The position numbers and the translations under genes are program-made. Below are positions 15,754 through 24,550 of a DNA stretch of 64,000 nt, piece by piece (position 1 is the first letter of the stretch; each line of letters begins with the position of its first letter). Source of the DNA: CBDCTM01 sp965222005 (lineage in GTDB: Bacteria; Bacteroidota; Bacteroidia; Chitinophagales; Saprospiraceae); NCBI GenBank assembly GCA_965222005.1, contig OZ244935.1:5890001-5954000 (forward strand), read 5' to 3'. A model generated the notes under the pieces. It did not search any database. It was given only the letters and a program-made list of their open reading frames with translations, and was not told the origin of the DNA.

Positions 15754-16746
15754 TTATTTTACCTTACTTCAGGGGTAAAACCGATGAAGTTTCCGGTCCT
15801 TTATTCTTATTGAAATTTGGGGTTCCATTTTGGGCACTGGCATTTGTGTTTGGCAAAAACGCCATGTGGTGGTATCGACTATATTATTGCTTACATCAAT
15901 ACAGCATCGTTGGCACTACAATAAAAAATCCGGAGCTTTTACCTAAGGATTTATTAGCAGACGAACACCATGTTAAAGTCGGTGGTCAACGTGCTTATAT
16001 CGCAACCACCATTGGTCAAAACTGTTTTTTGGGAATGGCAGCCTGTGCCCATGCTGATACAGAATCGCTACAGATTGGGTATCAGGATTTTAAAACCGAA
16101 GCACTGGATTTATCCCCTGATTATCAGCCACATACCCTTAATACAGATGGATGGTGGGCCACTCAAAATGCCTGGAAAAATTTATTTGTCAAAGTCGTAA
16201 TTATTGAGTGCTTCCTTCATGCTTTTTTAAAAGTTCGCGACAGAGCTACGAAAAAACTCAAGACTTATTTTGATCAGGTAGCTGATAAAATATGGGATTG
16301 CTACAGAGCTGATTCTAAAAGGCAACTTGCACAACAAATCAGAAGGCTTAGAGAATGGACAATGGCTAATTTAACGGATTGCCCTATGAAAAATAACATC
16401 CTCAAACTTTGCCAGAAAAAAAACAGATGGTTGGTCCATTTAGATTTTCCAACTGCCCACAAAACCTCCAATATGCTGGACAGATTAATGAGGTCAATGA
16501 ATCGACATGCTTTTAATTCACAGATGTTTCATGCTTCTGTTGAAAGTACGTCAAACAACTTTCGAGCTTTTGCTCTTTTATATAATTTTGTTCCGTCTTG
16601 TCCCAGTGCATGGGATGACAGCCAAGTTCTTAAAAGTCCGGCTGCCAGACTAAATGGTTTTGTTTATCACAAAAACTGGATGCATAATTTACTCATTTCC
16701 GCTTCTCGTGGTGGTTTTAGGAATCAATGCAATCCGTTATAATCAG

Positions 16747-17890
16747 AAAATTTCGTTTTTTTCCCAAAAAGAAGATCGGAACCTTTTTCATTGAGTACAA
16801 TCCAATCTTCTCCTTCAGAATTAGATAGAAGTTCTTCAAATATACTATTGTCATATTCTTGGTCTGTCAGCGCCACCGTATTGCCATTAATATTGATACA
16901 TCCATTTTCACCATAATCACTTGCGAAAACTTTTACAAAGGAGTTGTTCTTTAAGGTAAATTCGCAACTACATCCGGAATCATTGGCAGCTACCTTGCTG
17001 CAATTAGCATAATCCGCTAAATTATTCAACTTGATCTCTTCAATTGTTCGTACCGACCAATTTCCCAGAGCCATGACGGGGCGAGGTTTTAATTGGTAAA
17101 AATGAACATCCAGGTTTTGCTTGCGCACGTATTGCTTCGGTGGGTTTTGAGTATAATCTGTTACAGTTTCAGCTATCTCATTTCCATCACCGTTAAAATC
17201 AAATTTCCGGGCTTTGAGTATATTTTTATCGGCATCCAAAAGTCGGTAATCGTATCCATAGTAAAATTCTCCCATTGACGACTGTGTGATTTCGAGGGAT
17301 CGATCTCCTTTTTTGTAGGTAACGACGGTACCATCTATTTCCTCTCCATCTAATGGCTTGGAGCTCACTTTTTCCCATTTTGTCAAATCGTAGGTGCCAA
17401 AGTAGGGGAAATCCACTTTATCTTTTGTGATGATGTCATTTCCTTTCTGTTCGTTTTTTCGTTTGACAGCACCGCCATACACCCAGCCTTCCTGTCCATC
17501 TTTGGTGGCGACTTTGTACCAAAGGTCGGTATAAGCTACACCCCGAAGTACAACCGTTTCTGTTTTGCCTGATTTAGTTCCTGTAAATTTCAATGCGTCC
17601 TCGCTATCTGCTGAAGCAATCGCTTTGCCGTTGAGACCAGGCTTATCGCGGATGTTCAGTTTGTCCACCCAGGCATAGATCATATCTTTTTCCTGAAAGG
17701 GTTCGGAATTAACCGTTTCAATAATTTTCTCAGCTTGTTTTTCTTCCTGCTCTTCCGTAGTATTGGAAGTTGGTGGCTGTTGAGAGCTGGCATTGCCTGT
17801 ATTTTGGCCATTGGGGTTTGGTTCGTTTTGACAGGAGCAGGTAAAAACTATCATGGTCAAAATCAAGAGGATAAAAGGCAAGTTTTTCAT
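16747..17890 (-). pseudogene. 5' part of an SH3-type lipoprotein gene split by an insertion sequence
   Basis: The frame starts at 17890 with a lipoprotein signal peptide (lipobox TCSC near residues 17-20) and a Gln/Glu-rich linker. A bacterial SH3-like domain follows (residues about 65-145: YAWVDKLNIRDKPGLNGKAI, WYKVATKDGQEGWVYGGAVK). A second region of about 240 residues shows beta-rich character (YFGTYDLTKWEK, NFNGDGNEIAETVTDY), and DCSCEFTLKNNSFVKVF-like Cys pairs occur near 300-315. The frame now reads through the insertion end for six codons and stops at 16724. With the element removed it continues in frame into 14544-14172 to give 502 residues. A truncated 388-residue lipoprotein could still be made. 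The function is unknown; SH3-like domains often bind cell-wall peptides. Confidence 0.8.
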
Positions 17891-17960
17891 TGGTATTTAT
17901 GTTTGTGTGCCCACTAAACTACCTTTTTCATTTTATTTTTCCACCCTTGCGTAGCTTGAA

Positions 17961-18797
17961 TTATTTGATTTTTCTCTTTAGCCGCCATCTCCTGAAGCCC
18001 CACAGTAAAGCTATCAGGAGCAACAAAAAAGGCCAAAGATGTACCAGCATCACCAAAAAGTCGAGGAAGCCTTCAGCGCCGGAGCGAAATGCCCTGACCA
18101 GCTGGCGGCCGAAATTCCGCTCATGCTTTGCTACGTACTCCCTACGCTGGAGGAGCGTGAGATTAAGCGTACTAAATTCTACCTGGTCGGTCAGGTAGCG
18201 CAAACGCCCTTCCGTGCTCTCGATTTCGGATTCGATAACACGCGTTTTTTCCTGGATTTCTAAAATATCCTGAATTTTAGAGGCTTTTTGAAGCAATTCA
18301 TTGTACCGCTTGAGGTAGGCGCGCTTGTTGGTAAGGCGGGTGCTGAGGTCAATATATTCTTCCGTCACGTCGCGGGCAGCGATGTTTTTCTGCGTGATCT
18401 TTCCACCTCCCTGCTCGATACCTGCCAGCAAAGCCTCAAAGTAGTCGGCTGGCAAGCGAATCTTCAAATTGTAAACGGCCTGATAAGAGCCGGAATGAAA
18501 GGTTTCGTTTTCGTAATATGCTTTGTAGCGGCCCAAGATAGTGTCAACATGGGCTTTGGCTTGCTCCAAATCGGTCACTTCGATCTCCACATTGCCATCT
18601 TTAATAATTTTTTGCGACTTATCTACTTGCTGCACATTTGGCGCATCCGCCTGTTCAGGGGCCACTTGCTGATCGGCCCTAGATTCTTCCATGTCAATAT
18701 CTGATTCATAGGAAGCGTTTTGCGGAGCAGCTTCATTTCCGCTGTAATTACAGCTAAAAAATACCAGCAGAGCTAAAATGGATGCGAAATATCTCAT
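17961..18797 (-). CDS. DUF4349 domain lipoprotein
   Basis: The 278-residue product begins with a lipoprotein signal peptide (lipobox FFSC) and an acidic, Gln-rich linker. Residues about 60-245 form the DUF4349 domain: KIIKDGNVEIEVTDLEQA, then KIRLPADYFEALLAGIEQGG, TRDVTEEYIDLSTRL-like sequence, and a long coiled coil (IQDILEIQEKTRVIESEIES) closed by TLLQR. A membrane helix (FLDFLVMLVHLWPFLLLLIALLW) with a basic tail ends the protein. So both ends are membrane-linked and the domain should lie in the periplasm or outside. The role of DUF4349 is unknown. It lies 70 bases upstream of the broken SH3-type lipoprotein gene on the same strand. Confidence 0.85.
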   Translation of the reverse strand: MRYFASILALLVFFSCNYSGNEAAPQNASYESDIDMEESRADQQVAPEQADAPNVQQVDKSQKIIKDGNVEIEVTDLEQAKAHVDTILGRYKAYYENETFHSGSYQAVYNLKIRLPADYFEALLAGIEQGGGKITQKNIAARDVTEEYIDLSTRLTNKRAYLKRYNELLQKASKIQDILEIQEKTRVIESEIESTEGRLRYLTDQVEFSTLNLTLLQRREYVAKHERNFGRQLVRAFRSGAEGFLDFLVMLVHLWPFLLLLIALLWGFRRWRLKRKIK

Positions 18798-18890
18798 GAT
18801 TCTTTGGTTTTTATTAATACAGATGCAAAAGAGCGCTTTTTGGTTGGTAAAGGCTAAGGATGCGGAAAAGAAATCAACTCAGAAAGATAT

Positions 18891-18936
18891 ACGCGACGGT
18901 GAATTTATTGATGATTTAAAAAATTTAATAAATTTA
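18891..18936. repeat. AT-rich palindromic repeat R1, copy 2 (left portion)
   Basis: This block, from ACGCGACGGT to AATTTA, matches 9471-9516. A family B element has split the repeat, and its right portion continues at 19092 as TTAGCAAGCGTATA, where it overlaps the end of the DUF1304 gene. The intact palindrome would pair TATACGC with GCGTATA. The uninterrupted copy at 9471 serves as the empty site that proves the element boundaries. Confidence 0.65.
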
Positions 18937-19091
18937 GTAATGGCCAATTAATAAGTTATTGATTTGGGATTGAGATTTTGTCGTCAGGCGAGGCATTTTT
19001 TGAGCGAATAGCGAGCTATTTAAGCAAAAAATAACGAAGTATGGCGGCAAAAGATCAGAGACAAATCGTGAAGTTATTATTTGATCATTAC
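18937..19091. mobile_element. Family B non-autonomous element (MITE), copy 1
   Basis: The element is 155 bp long with ends GTAATGGCCAATTAATAA and (read from the right) GTAATGATCAAATAATAA, flanked by TTA at 18934-18936 and 19092-19094. The interior has an inverted pair TTTTGTCG / CGGCAAAA enclosing GGCGAGGCATTTTTTGAG, a hairpin ATAGC-GA-GCTAT, and AAAAAATAACGAAGTATGG. It is identical or nearly so to copy 2 at 24382. The right TTA is the complement of the DUF1304 stop codon. No element with matching ends and a transposase is in the window. Confidence 0.88.
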
Positions 19092-19454
19092 TTAGCAAGC
19101 GTATATAAGTGCAAGTGCCAGCAAGGCTGGTAATGCCTGTACAAAGAAGATTTTCCGGTCAGCTGTAGCTGCCCCAAATACACCAGCCACCACCACACAG
19201 CTCAGAAAAAAGATCGCCACATTGGTCTTCCATTCAGGATTGCTAATGAAAAAAGTCCAAAACAGCCCGGCTGCCAGAAAACCATTGTAAAGGCCCTGAT
19301 TGGCTGCCAGCGTTTTGGTTTTGTCGAACAGTTCGGCCGGAAAGTTTTTAAACAGCTTGCGGCCACGCGTATTCCAGGCAAACATTTCGAACCACAGAAA
19401 ATAGCAGTGAAGAAGGGCTACCAGACCAATGAGAATGGAAATGACAAGCTGCAT
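19092..19454 (-). CDS. DUF1304 family membrane protein
   Basis: This 120-residue protein has four hydrophobic segments: LVISILIGLVALLHCYFLW, GLYNGFLAAGLFWTFFI, VAIFFLSCVVVAGVFGAAT and FFVQALPALLALALIYA. The motifs FEMFAWNTRGRKLF after the first segment and LAANQGLYNGFLAAGL are the DUF1304 signature. The family is of unknown function. The stop codon TAA coincides with the TTA duplicated by the adjacent family B element, so the coding sequence was left unchanged by the insertion. It stands alone, about 100 bases downstream of the kinase-RapZ fusion gene on the same strand. Confidence 0.88.
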   Translation of the reverse strand: MQLVISILIGLVALLHCYFLWFEMFAWNTRGRKLFKNFPAELFDKTKTLAANQGLYNGFLAAGLFWTFFISNPEWKTNVAIFFLSCVVVAGVFGAATADRKIFFVQALPALLALALIYAC

Positions 19455-19554
19455 ACCATTGTTTTTTAAAAAGCTCCAAAATTAATTTCTCTCTTTTAAA
19501 AACTGTTTTGAAATCGGGAATTAATTTTTGAACAATACCAAATGTAGGGTTTTT

Positions 19555-21000
19555 TCAGTTCTTCCAAGCCTTCCGCTCCTGCTCAATATGCTGCAAGCTT
19601 ACCTGCACGCCAAACTTGCTTTGCAGATGTTGGGCCATCTGGTCAGCAGCATATACACTGCGGTGCTGGCCACCCGTACAGCCAAAATTGACCATCAGGC
19701 TGGTAAAGCTTCGCTCGATATAGTTCTTTACCGCCGGGTCCACCAGGTGGTAGGCATTGTTCAAAAAATCCTCCATGTGGCTGTGCTGCCGAAGGAAGTT
19801 GATCACCGGCTCATCGCGGCCTGTCAGGCTCTTGTAGGGCTCGTAGCGACCCGGGTTGTGGATGGCACGGCAATCGAACACGAAGCCCCCGCCATTGCTG
19901 CTCGTATCGGTCGGGATGCCGTTTTTGTATGAAAAACTGTTTACGTAAACCGTCAGCAAGCTCTCTCTACCTTTTTGCCGGTCAAAAGCTTTAAAGCGCT
20001 TGGCCTGTGTGATAGCCCGAAGCGCCTTTGTCAGCTCGGGCAATGGCAGCTTGGGCGGCTGGTGGTCGAGCAGCCAACGCAGGTTGCGGATAGCAAAGGG
20101 AATGCTGCTCAGGAAGTGTTCTTTGCGCTCATGCAGGCCTCTGAAGCCATAGGTGCCAAACACCTGGATACTGCGGATGAGTGCATAGCCATAATAGCAT
20201 TCGAGAAAGGCTTCCCGATCAATGGAAGTGAGCTCAGAAGCAGCAGCCAGGTAGTGGTCGAGCAATTGTTGGCGCACCTGTGCCGGCAGGTTGGCTTTGG
20301 CCTGAAAGAGCAGCGAGGCCAGATCGTACTGCAAAGCTCCCCTCCTACCCCCTTGATAATCAATAAAATACGGATCGCCATTTTTTATCATAATATTACG
20401 CGTCTGAAAATCGCGAAACATAAAGTGGCTGGTATCTGCCTGCTGGAGGTAATGGCTAAAGCGCATAAAATCGGCTTCGAGCGCCTGCTCATCGAAAGGA
20501 ATTTTACCTAGTTTGAGAAAGTAATATTTGAAAGAGTTGAGATCCCAAAGCATCGACTGCTTATCGAAGGCTGTGCGCGGATAGCAGAGGCTGTAATCAA
20601 GCCCCTGCCCGCCGATGATCTGCAATCGGGGCAGCGCTTCCACTACCTTTTTATACAAATCCAGCAGAAAATCGGGAAAGTCTTCCTTGCGCTGCAATAA
20701 AAAGCTGTACAGCGTAGTGAATCCGAGATCCTCCTGCAAATAGACATGCTGTTCTAAATCGGCCACATACACTTCAGGCACCTTGAGCCCCTTCGATTTG
20801 AAATGGCGCGAAAAGCCAATGAAGGCCTCATTCTCCCTGCGATCTTCATTGAAGGCGCCGATGGCCGTTTTTGATTTTCCCTGCAAGCGGTAATACAGGC
20901 GGTCGGAGCCGGACGGGGCCAGCGGAAGTATCAGCTCGGCGCGTTGGCCGGCCCATTGTTCAAAGAGCTGAGTGAGTGTGTTTTCAACGGGATTGGCCAT
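19555..21000 (-). CDS. Sugar-kinase-like phosphotransferase fused to a RapZ C-terminal domain
   Basis: This protein of about 481 residues joins two domains. Residues 1 to about 340 are an aminoglycoside-phosphotransferase fold with the Brenner-type motif FMFRDFQTRNIMIKNGDPYF and the metal-binding Asp in FIDYQGGRRGALQYDLASLL, as in AmgK-type sugar anomeric kinases. The last 135 residues (from LTVYVNSFSYKNGIP) match the C-terminal half of RapZ, including FVFDCRAIHNPGRY and GCTGGQHRSV. RapZ-C senses glucosamine-6-phosphate and binds RNA in enterobacteria. The N-terminal RapZ ATPase is absent. The start at 21000 (MANPVENTL) is preferred; 21015 would add five residues. A combination like this suggests amino-sugar sensing or cell-wall sugar recycling, but that is inference. 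Confidence 0.85.
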   Translation of the reverse strand: MANPVENTLTQLFEQWAGQRAELILPLAPSGSDRLYYRLQGKSKTAIGAFNEDRRENEAFIGFSRHFKSKGLKVPEVYVADLEQHVYLQEDLGFTTLYSFLLQRKEDFPDFLLDLYKKVVEALPRLQIIGGQGLDYSLCYPRTAFDKQSMLWDLNSFKYYFLKLGKIPFDEQALEADFMRFSHYLQQADTSHFMFRDFQTRNIMIKNGDPYFIDYQGGRRGALQYDLASLLFQAKANLPAQVRQQLLDHYLAAASELTSIDREAFLECYYGYALIRSIQVFGTYGFRGLHERKEHFLSSIPFAIRNLRWLLDHQPPKLPLPELTKALRAITQAKRFKAFDRQKGRESLLTVYVNSFSYKNGIPTDTSSNGGGFVFDCRAIHNPGRYEPYKSLTGRDEPVINFLRQHSHMEDFLNNAYHLVDPAVKNYIERSFTSLMVNFGCTGGQHRSVYAADQMAQHLQSKFGVQVSLQHIEQERKAWKN

Positions 21001-21051
21001 AGCATGGTGTATCAAGCGAATTAAAAACTACACGAAAAGAAGCATTGCTAA

Positions 21052-21144
21052 GAGCGTCGTACATTTTGTTTGCATTTTAACACAGTTCATGTTTGGATTT
21101 TAGCCTTCGGTGCATTAGTGCAAAAGCAATTCCCAAACACGCTC
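21052..21144. mobile_element. Short derivative of a family A element
   Basis: This 93-base stretch starts GAGCGTCG and ends AATTCCCAAACACGCTC, so both ends match family A, and TAA/TTA flank it. It contains TTTGGATTTTAGCCTTCGG and TGCATTAGTGCAAAA, which are the inverted right-hand part of the full element, but the central hairpin core is lost. It lies 50 bases upstream of the kinase-RapZ fusion start and could influence that promoter. Confidence 0.6.
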
Positions 21145-21162
21145 TTATATTTTTAGTACAGA

Positions 21163-22245
21163 TCAGCCCCGGCCCTCTTTATCTTCAAAACAGCTAAAGG
21201 ACTGTTCATCATACCGACACACGCCATTCAAAGTACCGAACCAAACACCTCCTTTTTTATCTTCTAAAATTCCAAAAAACATCCCCCTTTCTGTCTTAAT
21301 TTGGGTGGCGGTGGCCTGCTCATTCGATAGCGACTGTTCATCATACCGAGACAGCACCCAATTTTGGGAATCAGCACCTTCTGAACTCGTCCAAATATTT
21401 CCTTTGCTGTCTTCGTAGATATACCCAACAAATTTTGTGGAGAAGTTAGTAAACGAAATGCCGTTGTAGCGCCAGAGCCCGCCACGGCCACCGAGCCAAA
21501 TAGTGCCTTTTTTATCCTCTAGTATTGAGCGAATATTTATAAAAGGCGCCCCTTCCTGATTCGTAAATTTGGTAAATGTGTTTCCATCGTATAAGCAGGC
21601 ATCGCCTCTTGTGCCTATCCAGAATTTTCCGGTTTTATCTTCTATAATAGAATTTACATCATTACTGGGCAGACCTTCTTTCGTTGTAAAATTGCGAAAA
21701 TCTACCTCTCCGCCAGGCAGCAATTTTCCATCGACACAGCTTATCCCGCCTTCAGTGCCAAACCAAATAACCCCTTTACTATCTTCGTAGATATACGTAA
21801 CTCTGTTATTGGCAAGCCCCTCCTTTGTTGTAAAATTGGTAAATGTGTTTCCATCAAAGCGGTACACCCCAGCGCCAATAGTCCCAAACCAAATGGCTCC
21901 AGCTTTATCTTCCAAAATAGCAAAAGTATGAAAAGGTCTCAAGCTATCCTTATTTGTAAAATTGGTGAAATATTTCCCATCGTAGCAAATAATCCCCTCC
22001 CATGTGGCCAACCAAATGTTTCCCTTTCTATCCTGGATAATATTGCGTGTGATACTACTGGGTCCGTAGAAAGTGATGATGGCTTTGCTTTCTATAAAAT
22101 ATGGGTCTTTATCAGACAAATTAATATCTGATTGCTTTGTTTGACTTATGCTGCTCTTGGGTAAACTAGCTTTCTTTTGTCTTTTGCACGAAGCGAAAAG
22201 TACAAACAATAGGAGCACTGAGTAGATTGGTAGGTGTTTCTTCAA
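21163..22245 (-). CDS. Two-component-regulator-type propeller lipoprotein
   Basis: The 360-residue product has a lipoprotein signal (lipobox FASC) and then at least six repeats of the Reg_prop type: DRKGNIWLATWEGIICYDGK, DKAGAIWFGTIGAGVYRFDG, DSKGVIWFGTEGGISCVDGK, DKTGKFWIGTRGDACLYDGN, DKKGTIWLGGRGGLWRYNG and DKKGGVWFGTLNGVCRYDEQ. These form a beta-propeller like the sensor part of hybrid two-component systems, but no histidine kinase or Y_Y_Y domain follows. It is therefore a free-standing propeller, perhaps ligand-binding. The start lies only a few bases from the remnant of an insertion sequence at 22252, so its original promoter may have been replaced. The function is unknown. Confidence 0.82.
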   Translation of the reverse strand: MKKHLPIYSVLLLFVLFASCKRQKKASLPKSSISQTKQSDINLSDKDPYFIESKAIITFYGPSSITRNIIQDRKGNIWLATWEGIICYDGKYFTNFTNKDSLRPFHTFAILEDKAGAIWFGTIGAGVYRFDGNTFTNFTTKEGLANNRVTYIYEDSKGVIWFGTEGGISCVDGKLLPGGEVDFRNFTTKEGLPSNDVNSIIEDKTGKFWIGTRGDACLYDGNTFTKFTNQEGAPFINIRSILEDKKGTIWLGGRGGLWRYNGISFTNFSTKFVGYIYEDSKGNIWTSSEGADSQNWVLSRYDEQSLSNEQATATQIKTERGMFFGILEDKKGGVWFGTLNGVCRYDEQSFSCFEDKEGRG

Positions 22246-22251
22246 TTTTTT

Positions 22252-22375
22252 CTACTGGTAACGTTTTGTGTTGATCAATAAAAAAAGCCACCGAAAATGC
22301 TTATATATTACGTGCAAACAATCAACAAAACAAGATCAATGGCACCTAAAGATAAGCAAAATCGGACGATAGTTT
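22252..22375 (+). mobile_element. Left-end remnant (copy C) of the unclassified DDE insertion sequence
   Basis: From GTAACGTTTTGTGTTGATCA through the start of the transposase (ATG at 22339, MAPKDKQNRTIVL) this matches the left 120 bases of copies A and B with scattered changes, then ends abruptly. The right part of the element is absent. It is older than copies A and B. The following stretch to 22601 holds no supported gene; it contains TTAGAACTTGTTGG, which faintly resembles an IS5-type end. Confidence 0.75.
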
Positions 22376-22601
22376 TGCTGCGTCTTTTATTTAGAACTTG
22401 TTGGTTTGTTTTAGGAATATTTAAACATTTAACGTTCCTTAGAATCAATCCTTTGAGGCAAATGAAGGGGCTTTTATTTGAAATAGGAAATAAAACACTA
22501 AACCTTAATAATTTTGGATTAACGACGACTATGGTGTCTGCCCATTTTCTCCCTGGCTTTTCGGCCGAAACGCTGAGCGAAAGACATGGACGTAAGTATT
22601 C

Positions 22602-23594
22602 CTACCGCTCGAGCAAACTCCACAGCATATCCTTCAAATCATCCAACCCTTTTTGTGTTACACTGGAAATAAACAAATGTGGCAGTTCGTCAGGAATTTC
22701 AGCAGCCAGCATTTCTTTCAACTCCTCGTCTATCAGATCACTTTTGGTAATGGCCAGAGCTCGCGGTTTGTCGAGTAGCTCTATATTATACTGGGCCAGC
22801 TCATTGAGCAGGATGTCATACTCTTTGCGGATATTGTCGGTATCGCAAGGAATCATAAACAAGAGAGCTGAATTGCGCTCAATGTGCCGCAAAAACTGAT
22901 GTCCCAGCCCCTTGCCTTCGTGCGCTTTTTCGATGATGCCGGGGATATCGGCCATCACAAATGAGCGCCCGTTCCGATAACTTACGATTCCCAAGTTCGG
23001 TTTGAGCGTAGTGAACGGATAATTGGCAATTTTGGGTTTGGCAGCCGACACCACCGACAGCAAGGTCGATTTGCCAGCATTCGGAAAGCCCACCAGCCCC
23101 ACATCTGCCAGAAGTTTGAGCTCCAGTATTTTCCATTCTTCCCGCCCTTCCTCGCCTGGCTGGGCATAGCGGGGCGTTTGATTGGTAGATGATTTGAAGT
23201 GTACATTCCCCAAGCCGCCACGCCCGCCCGAAACCATGACCTGTTGCTCTTCGTGTTCGGTAATCTCAAATTCGACCTTGCCGCTTTCTGCATCTTTCAC
23301 CACAGTACCCAGCGGCACTTCGAGGATAATGTCTTTGCCGTTGGCTCCGGTCATTTGACTGCGCCCTCCGTCACCTCCGCGACCGGCGATTACATGCTTG
23401 CGGTATTTGAGGTTGAGCAGGGTCCATACGTTTCGATTGCCACGCAGGATGATATGCCCGCCGCGCCCGCCGTCGCCACCATCGGGGCCGCCTTTGGGGT
23501 TGGAGCGGGTTCGTAGAAAGTGCGCTGAACCGGCTCCGCCATGCCCTGAGCGCCCACATATTTTAACATAATCAACAAAATTCTGTTCAGCCAT
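22602..23594 (-). CDS. obgE: GTPase Obg
   Basis: This 330-residue essential GTPase acts on the large ribosomal subunit and in stress control. The N-terminal Obg fold (residues 1-158) shows its glycine-rich pattern: GRSGHGGAGSAHFLRTR, GGPDGGDGGRGGHIIL and GGRGGLGNVHFKSSTNQTP. The G domain carries G1 GFPNAGKSTLL, switch region NYPFTTLKPNLG, G3 MADIPGIIEKAHEGKG and G4 TKSD. The C-terminal OCT extension of some Obg proteins is missing, as usual in Bacteroidota. It begins 12 bases after adk on the same strand, so adk-obgE is probably an operon. The downstream side is occupied by an insertion-sequence remnant. Confidence 0.96.
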   Translation of the reverse strand: MAEQNFVDYVKICGRSGHGGAGSAHFLRTRSNPKGGPDGGDGGRGGHIILRGNRNVWTLLNLKYRKHVIAGRGGDGGRSQMTGANGKDIILEVPLGTVVKDAESGKVEFEITEHEEQQVMVSGGRGGLGNVHFKSSTNQTPRYAQPGEEGREEWKILELKLLADVGLVGFPNAGKSTLLSVVSAAKPKIANYPFTTLKPNLGIVSYRNGRSFVMADIPGIIEKAHEGKGLGHQFLRHIERNSALLFMIPCDTDNIRKEYDILLNELAQYNIELLDKPRALAITKSDLIDEELKEMLAAEIPDELPHLFISSVTQKGLDDLKDMLWSLLER

Positions 23595-23606
23595 TTGGTG
23601 AATCGC

Positions 23607-24185
23607 TTAACCTAATAATTGCTCGATTTCTTGCCGCAGGCGATTGAAGATAGTCTCAATATCTCCTACACCTGCTATTTTTTGGGATTTCCCTTTTTTA
23701 GCATAAAAATCGAAAACCGGGGTGGTTTCTGCATTGTACACTTCGATGCGATTGCGGATGATTGATTCATCATTGTCATCTGACCGGCCGGAGGATTGGC
23801 CCCTCAACAAGAGGCGTTTTACAATTTCTTCGTCATCTACTTCGAGGGCCAGCAGAGCGGATACCGTCTCATTTTTTTCAGCCAGTAACTTATCAAGTGC
23901 TTCGGATTGCGGGATAGTACGCGGAAAGCCATCGAAAATGTAACCGGCCACATTGGGATTGGCATCTACTTTATTTTTCAGCATGCCTATAGTCACCGAA
24001 TCAGGTACTAATTCGCCTTTAGCAATGTAAGATTTAGCTTCTTGTCCGAGCGGTGTATTGTTGCCCATTTCGTAACGAAACAAATCGCCGGTGGAAATAT
24101 GCAACAAATCAAATGTTTCGCTCAGTCGGGCTGCCTGTGTCCCTTTTCCGGAGCCGGGCGGGCCGAATAATATCAGGTTGATCAT
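23607..24185 (-). CDS. adk: Adenylate kinase
   Basis: The 192-residue enzyme interconverts ATP and AMP with two ADP. The P-loop GPPGSGKGTQAARL opens the protein, followed by the AMP-binding segments HISTGDLFRYEM and YIFDGFPRTIPQSEALD and the short-lid region RLLLRGQSSGRSDDN. Length and short lid match the Bacteroidota type, without a zinc-finger lid. The start ATG at 24185 gives MINLILFGPPG, the expected N-terminus. It is the first gene of an adk-obgE pair. Confidence 0.96.
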   Translation of the reverse strand: MINLILFGPPGSGKGTQAARLSETFDLLHISTGDLFRYEMGNNTPLGQEAKSYIAKGELVPDSVTIGMLKNKVDANPNVAGYIFDGFPRTIPQSEALDKLLAEKNETVSALLALEVDDEEIVKRLLLRGQSSGRSDDNDESIIRNRIEVYNAETTPVFDFYAKKGKSQKIAGVGDIETIFNRLRQEIEQLLG

Positions 24186-24381
24186 AATTGAAGGGTTGTG
24201 TTGAGAATAGCTGCGAATGTAAGGATTTTGATGGCAAAATACTAGCTACTGTTAAAGTTTGGTTTCAGTTTGGCGGGGGTTGATAATAATCATAATAATT
24301 GCTGATTGGGGTCATAGATTAAACGCAGCGCTTATTATACTTTTGAAAGTGAGAAGTAGTGATTACATAAAATATAATTAA

Positions 24382-24536
24382 GTAATGGCCAATTAATAAG
24401 TTATTGATTTGGGATTGAGATTTTGTCGTCAGGCGAGGCATTTTTTGAGCGAATAGCGAGCTATTTAAGCAAAAAATAACGAAGTATGGCGGCAAAAGAT
24501 CAGAGACAAATCGTGAAGTTATTATTTGATCATTAC
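24382..24536. mobile_element. Family B non-autonomous element (MITE), copy 2
   Basis: This 155-base copy has the same ends and interior as the one at 18937 and is flanked by TAA at 24379-24381 and 24537-24539. Its right end lies only 14 bases before the ATG of the first YceI-like gene, so it sits where the promoter and leader of that gene should be. Any transcript would have to start in the element, cross its hairpins, or start in the remaining 14 bases. Confidence 0.88.
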
Positions 24537-24550
24537 TAAACTAAACAAAT

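Larger units (their letters stand above)
14633..16742 (+). pseudogene. Transposase of copy A, split by an IS5-family element
   Basis: Codons 1 to about 85 run from the ATG at 14633 and are intact up to RIRPSF, where the IS5-family element enters. The remainder resumes at 15754 and continues to a TAA at 16740-16742. Removing 14889-15756 restores a frame matching the 413-residue transposase of copy B nearly residue for residue. Because of the interruption it cannot give a full transposase, though copy B could act on its ends in trans. Confidence 0.85.
14545..16746 (+). mobile_element. Unclassified DDE insertion sequence, copy A, interrupted by an IS5-family element
   Basis: The copy spans 2202 bp, of which 868 belong to the nested IS5-family insertion and its duplication, leaving 1334 bp, exactly the length of intact copy B at 59443-60776. 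The ends pair imperfectly: CTGAATGTAACGTTTTGCGT at the left and CTGATTATAACGGATTGCAT read from the right. An 8-base direct repeat AAAATTTC lies at 14537-14544 and 16747-16754. It disrupts an SH3-type lipoprotein gene. Apart from the nested insertion the copy is nearly identical to copy B, so the transposition was recent. Confidence 0.88.

Noticed and set aside
22297..22899. 200-codon plus-strand frame running from the insertion remnant into obgE
   Set aside because: Its first 15 codons are the truncated transposase start; the rest is out of any known frame and antisense to obgE.
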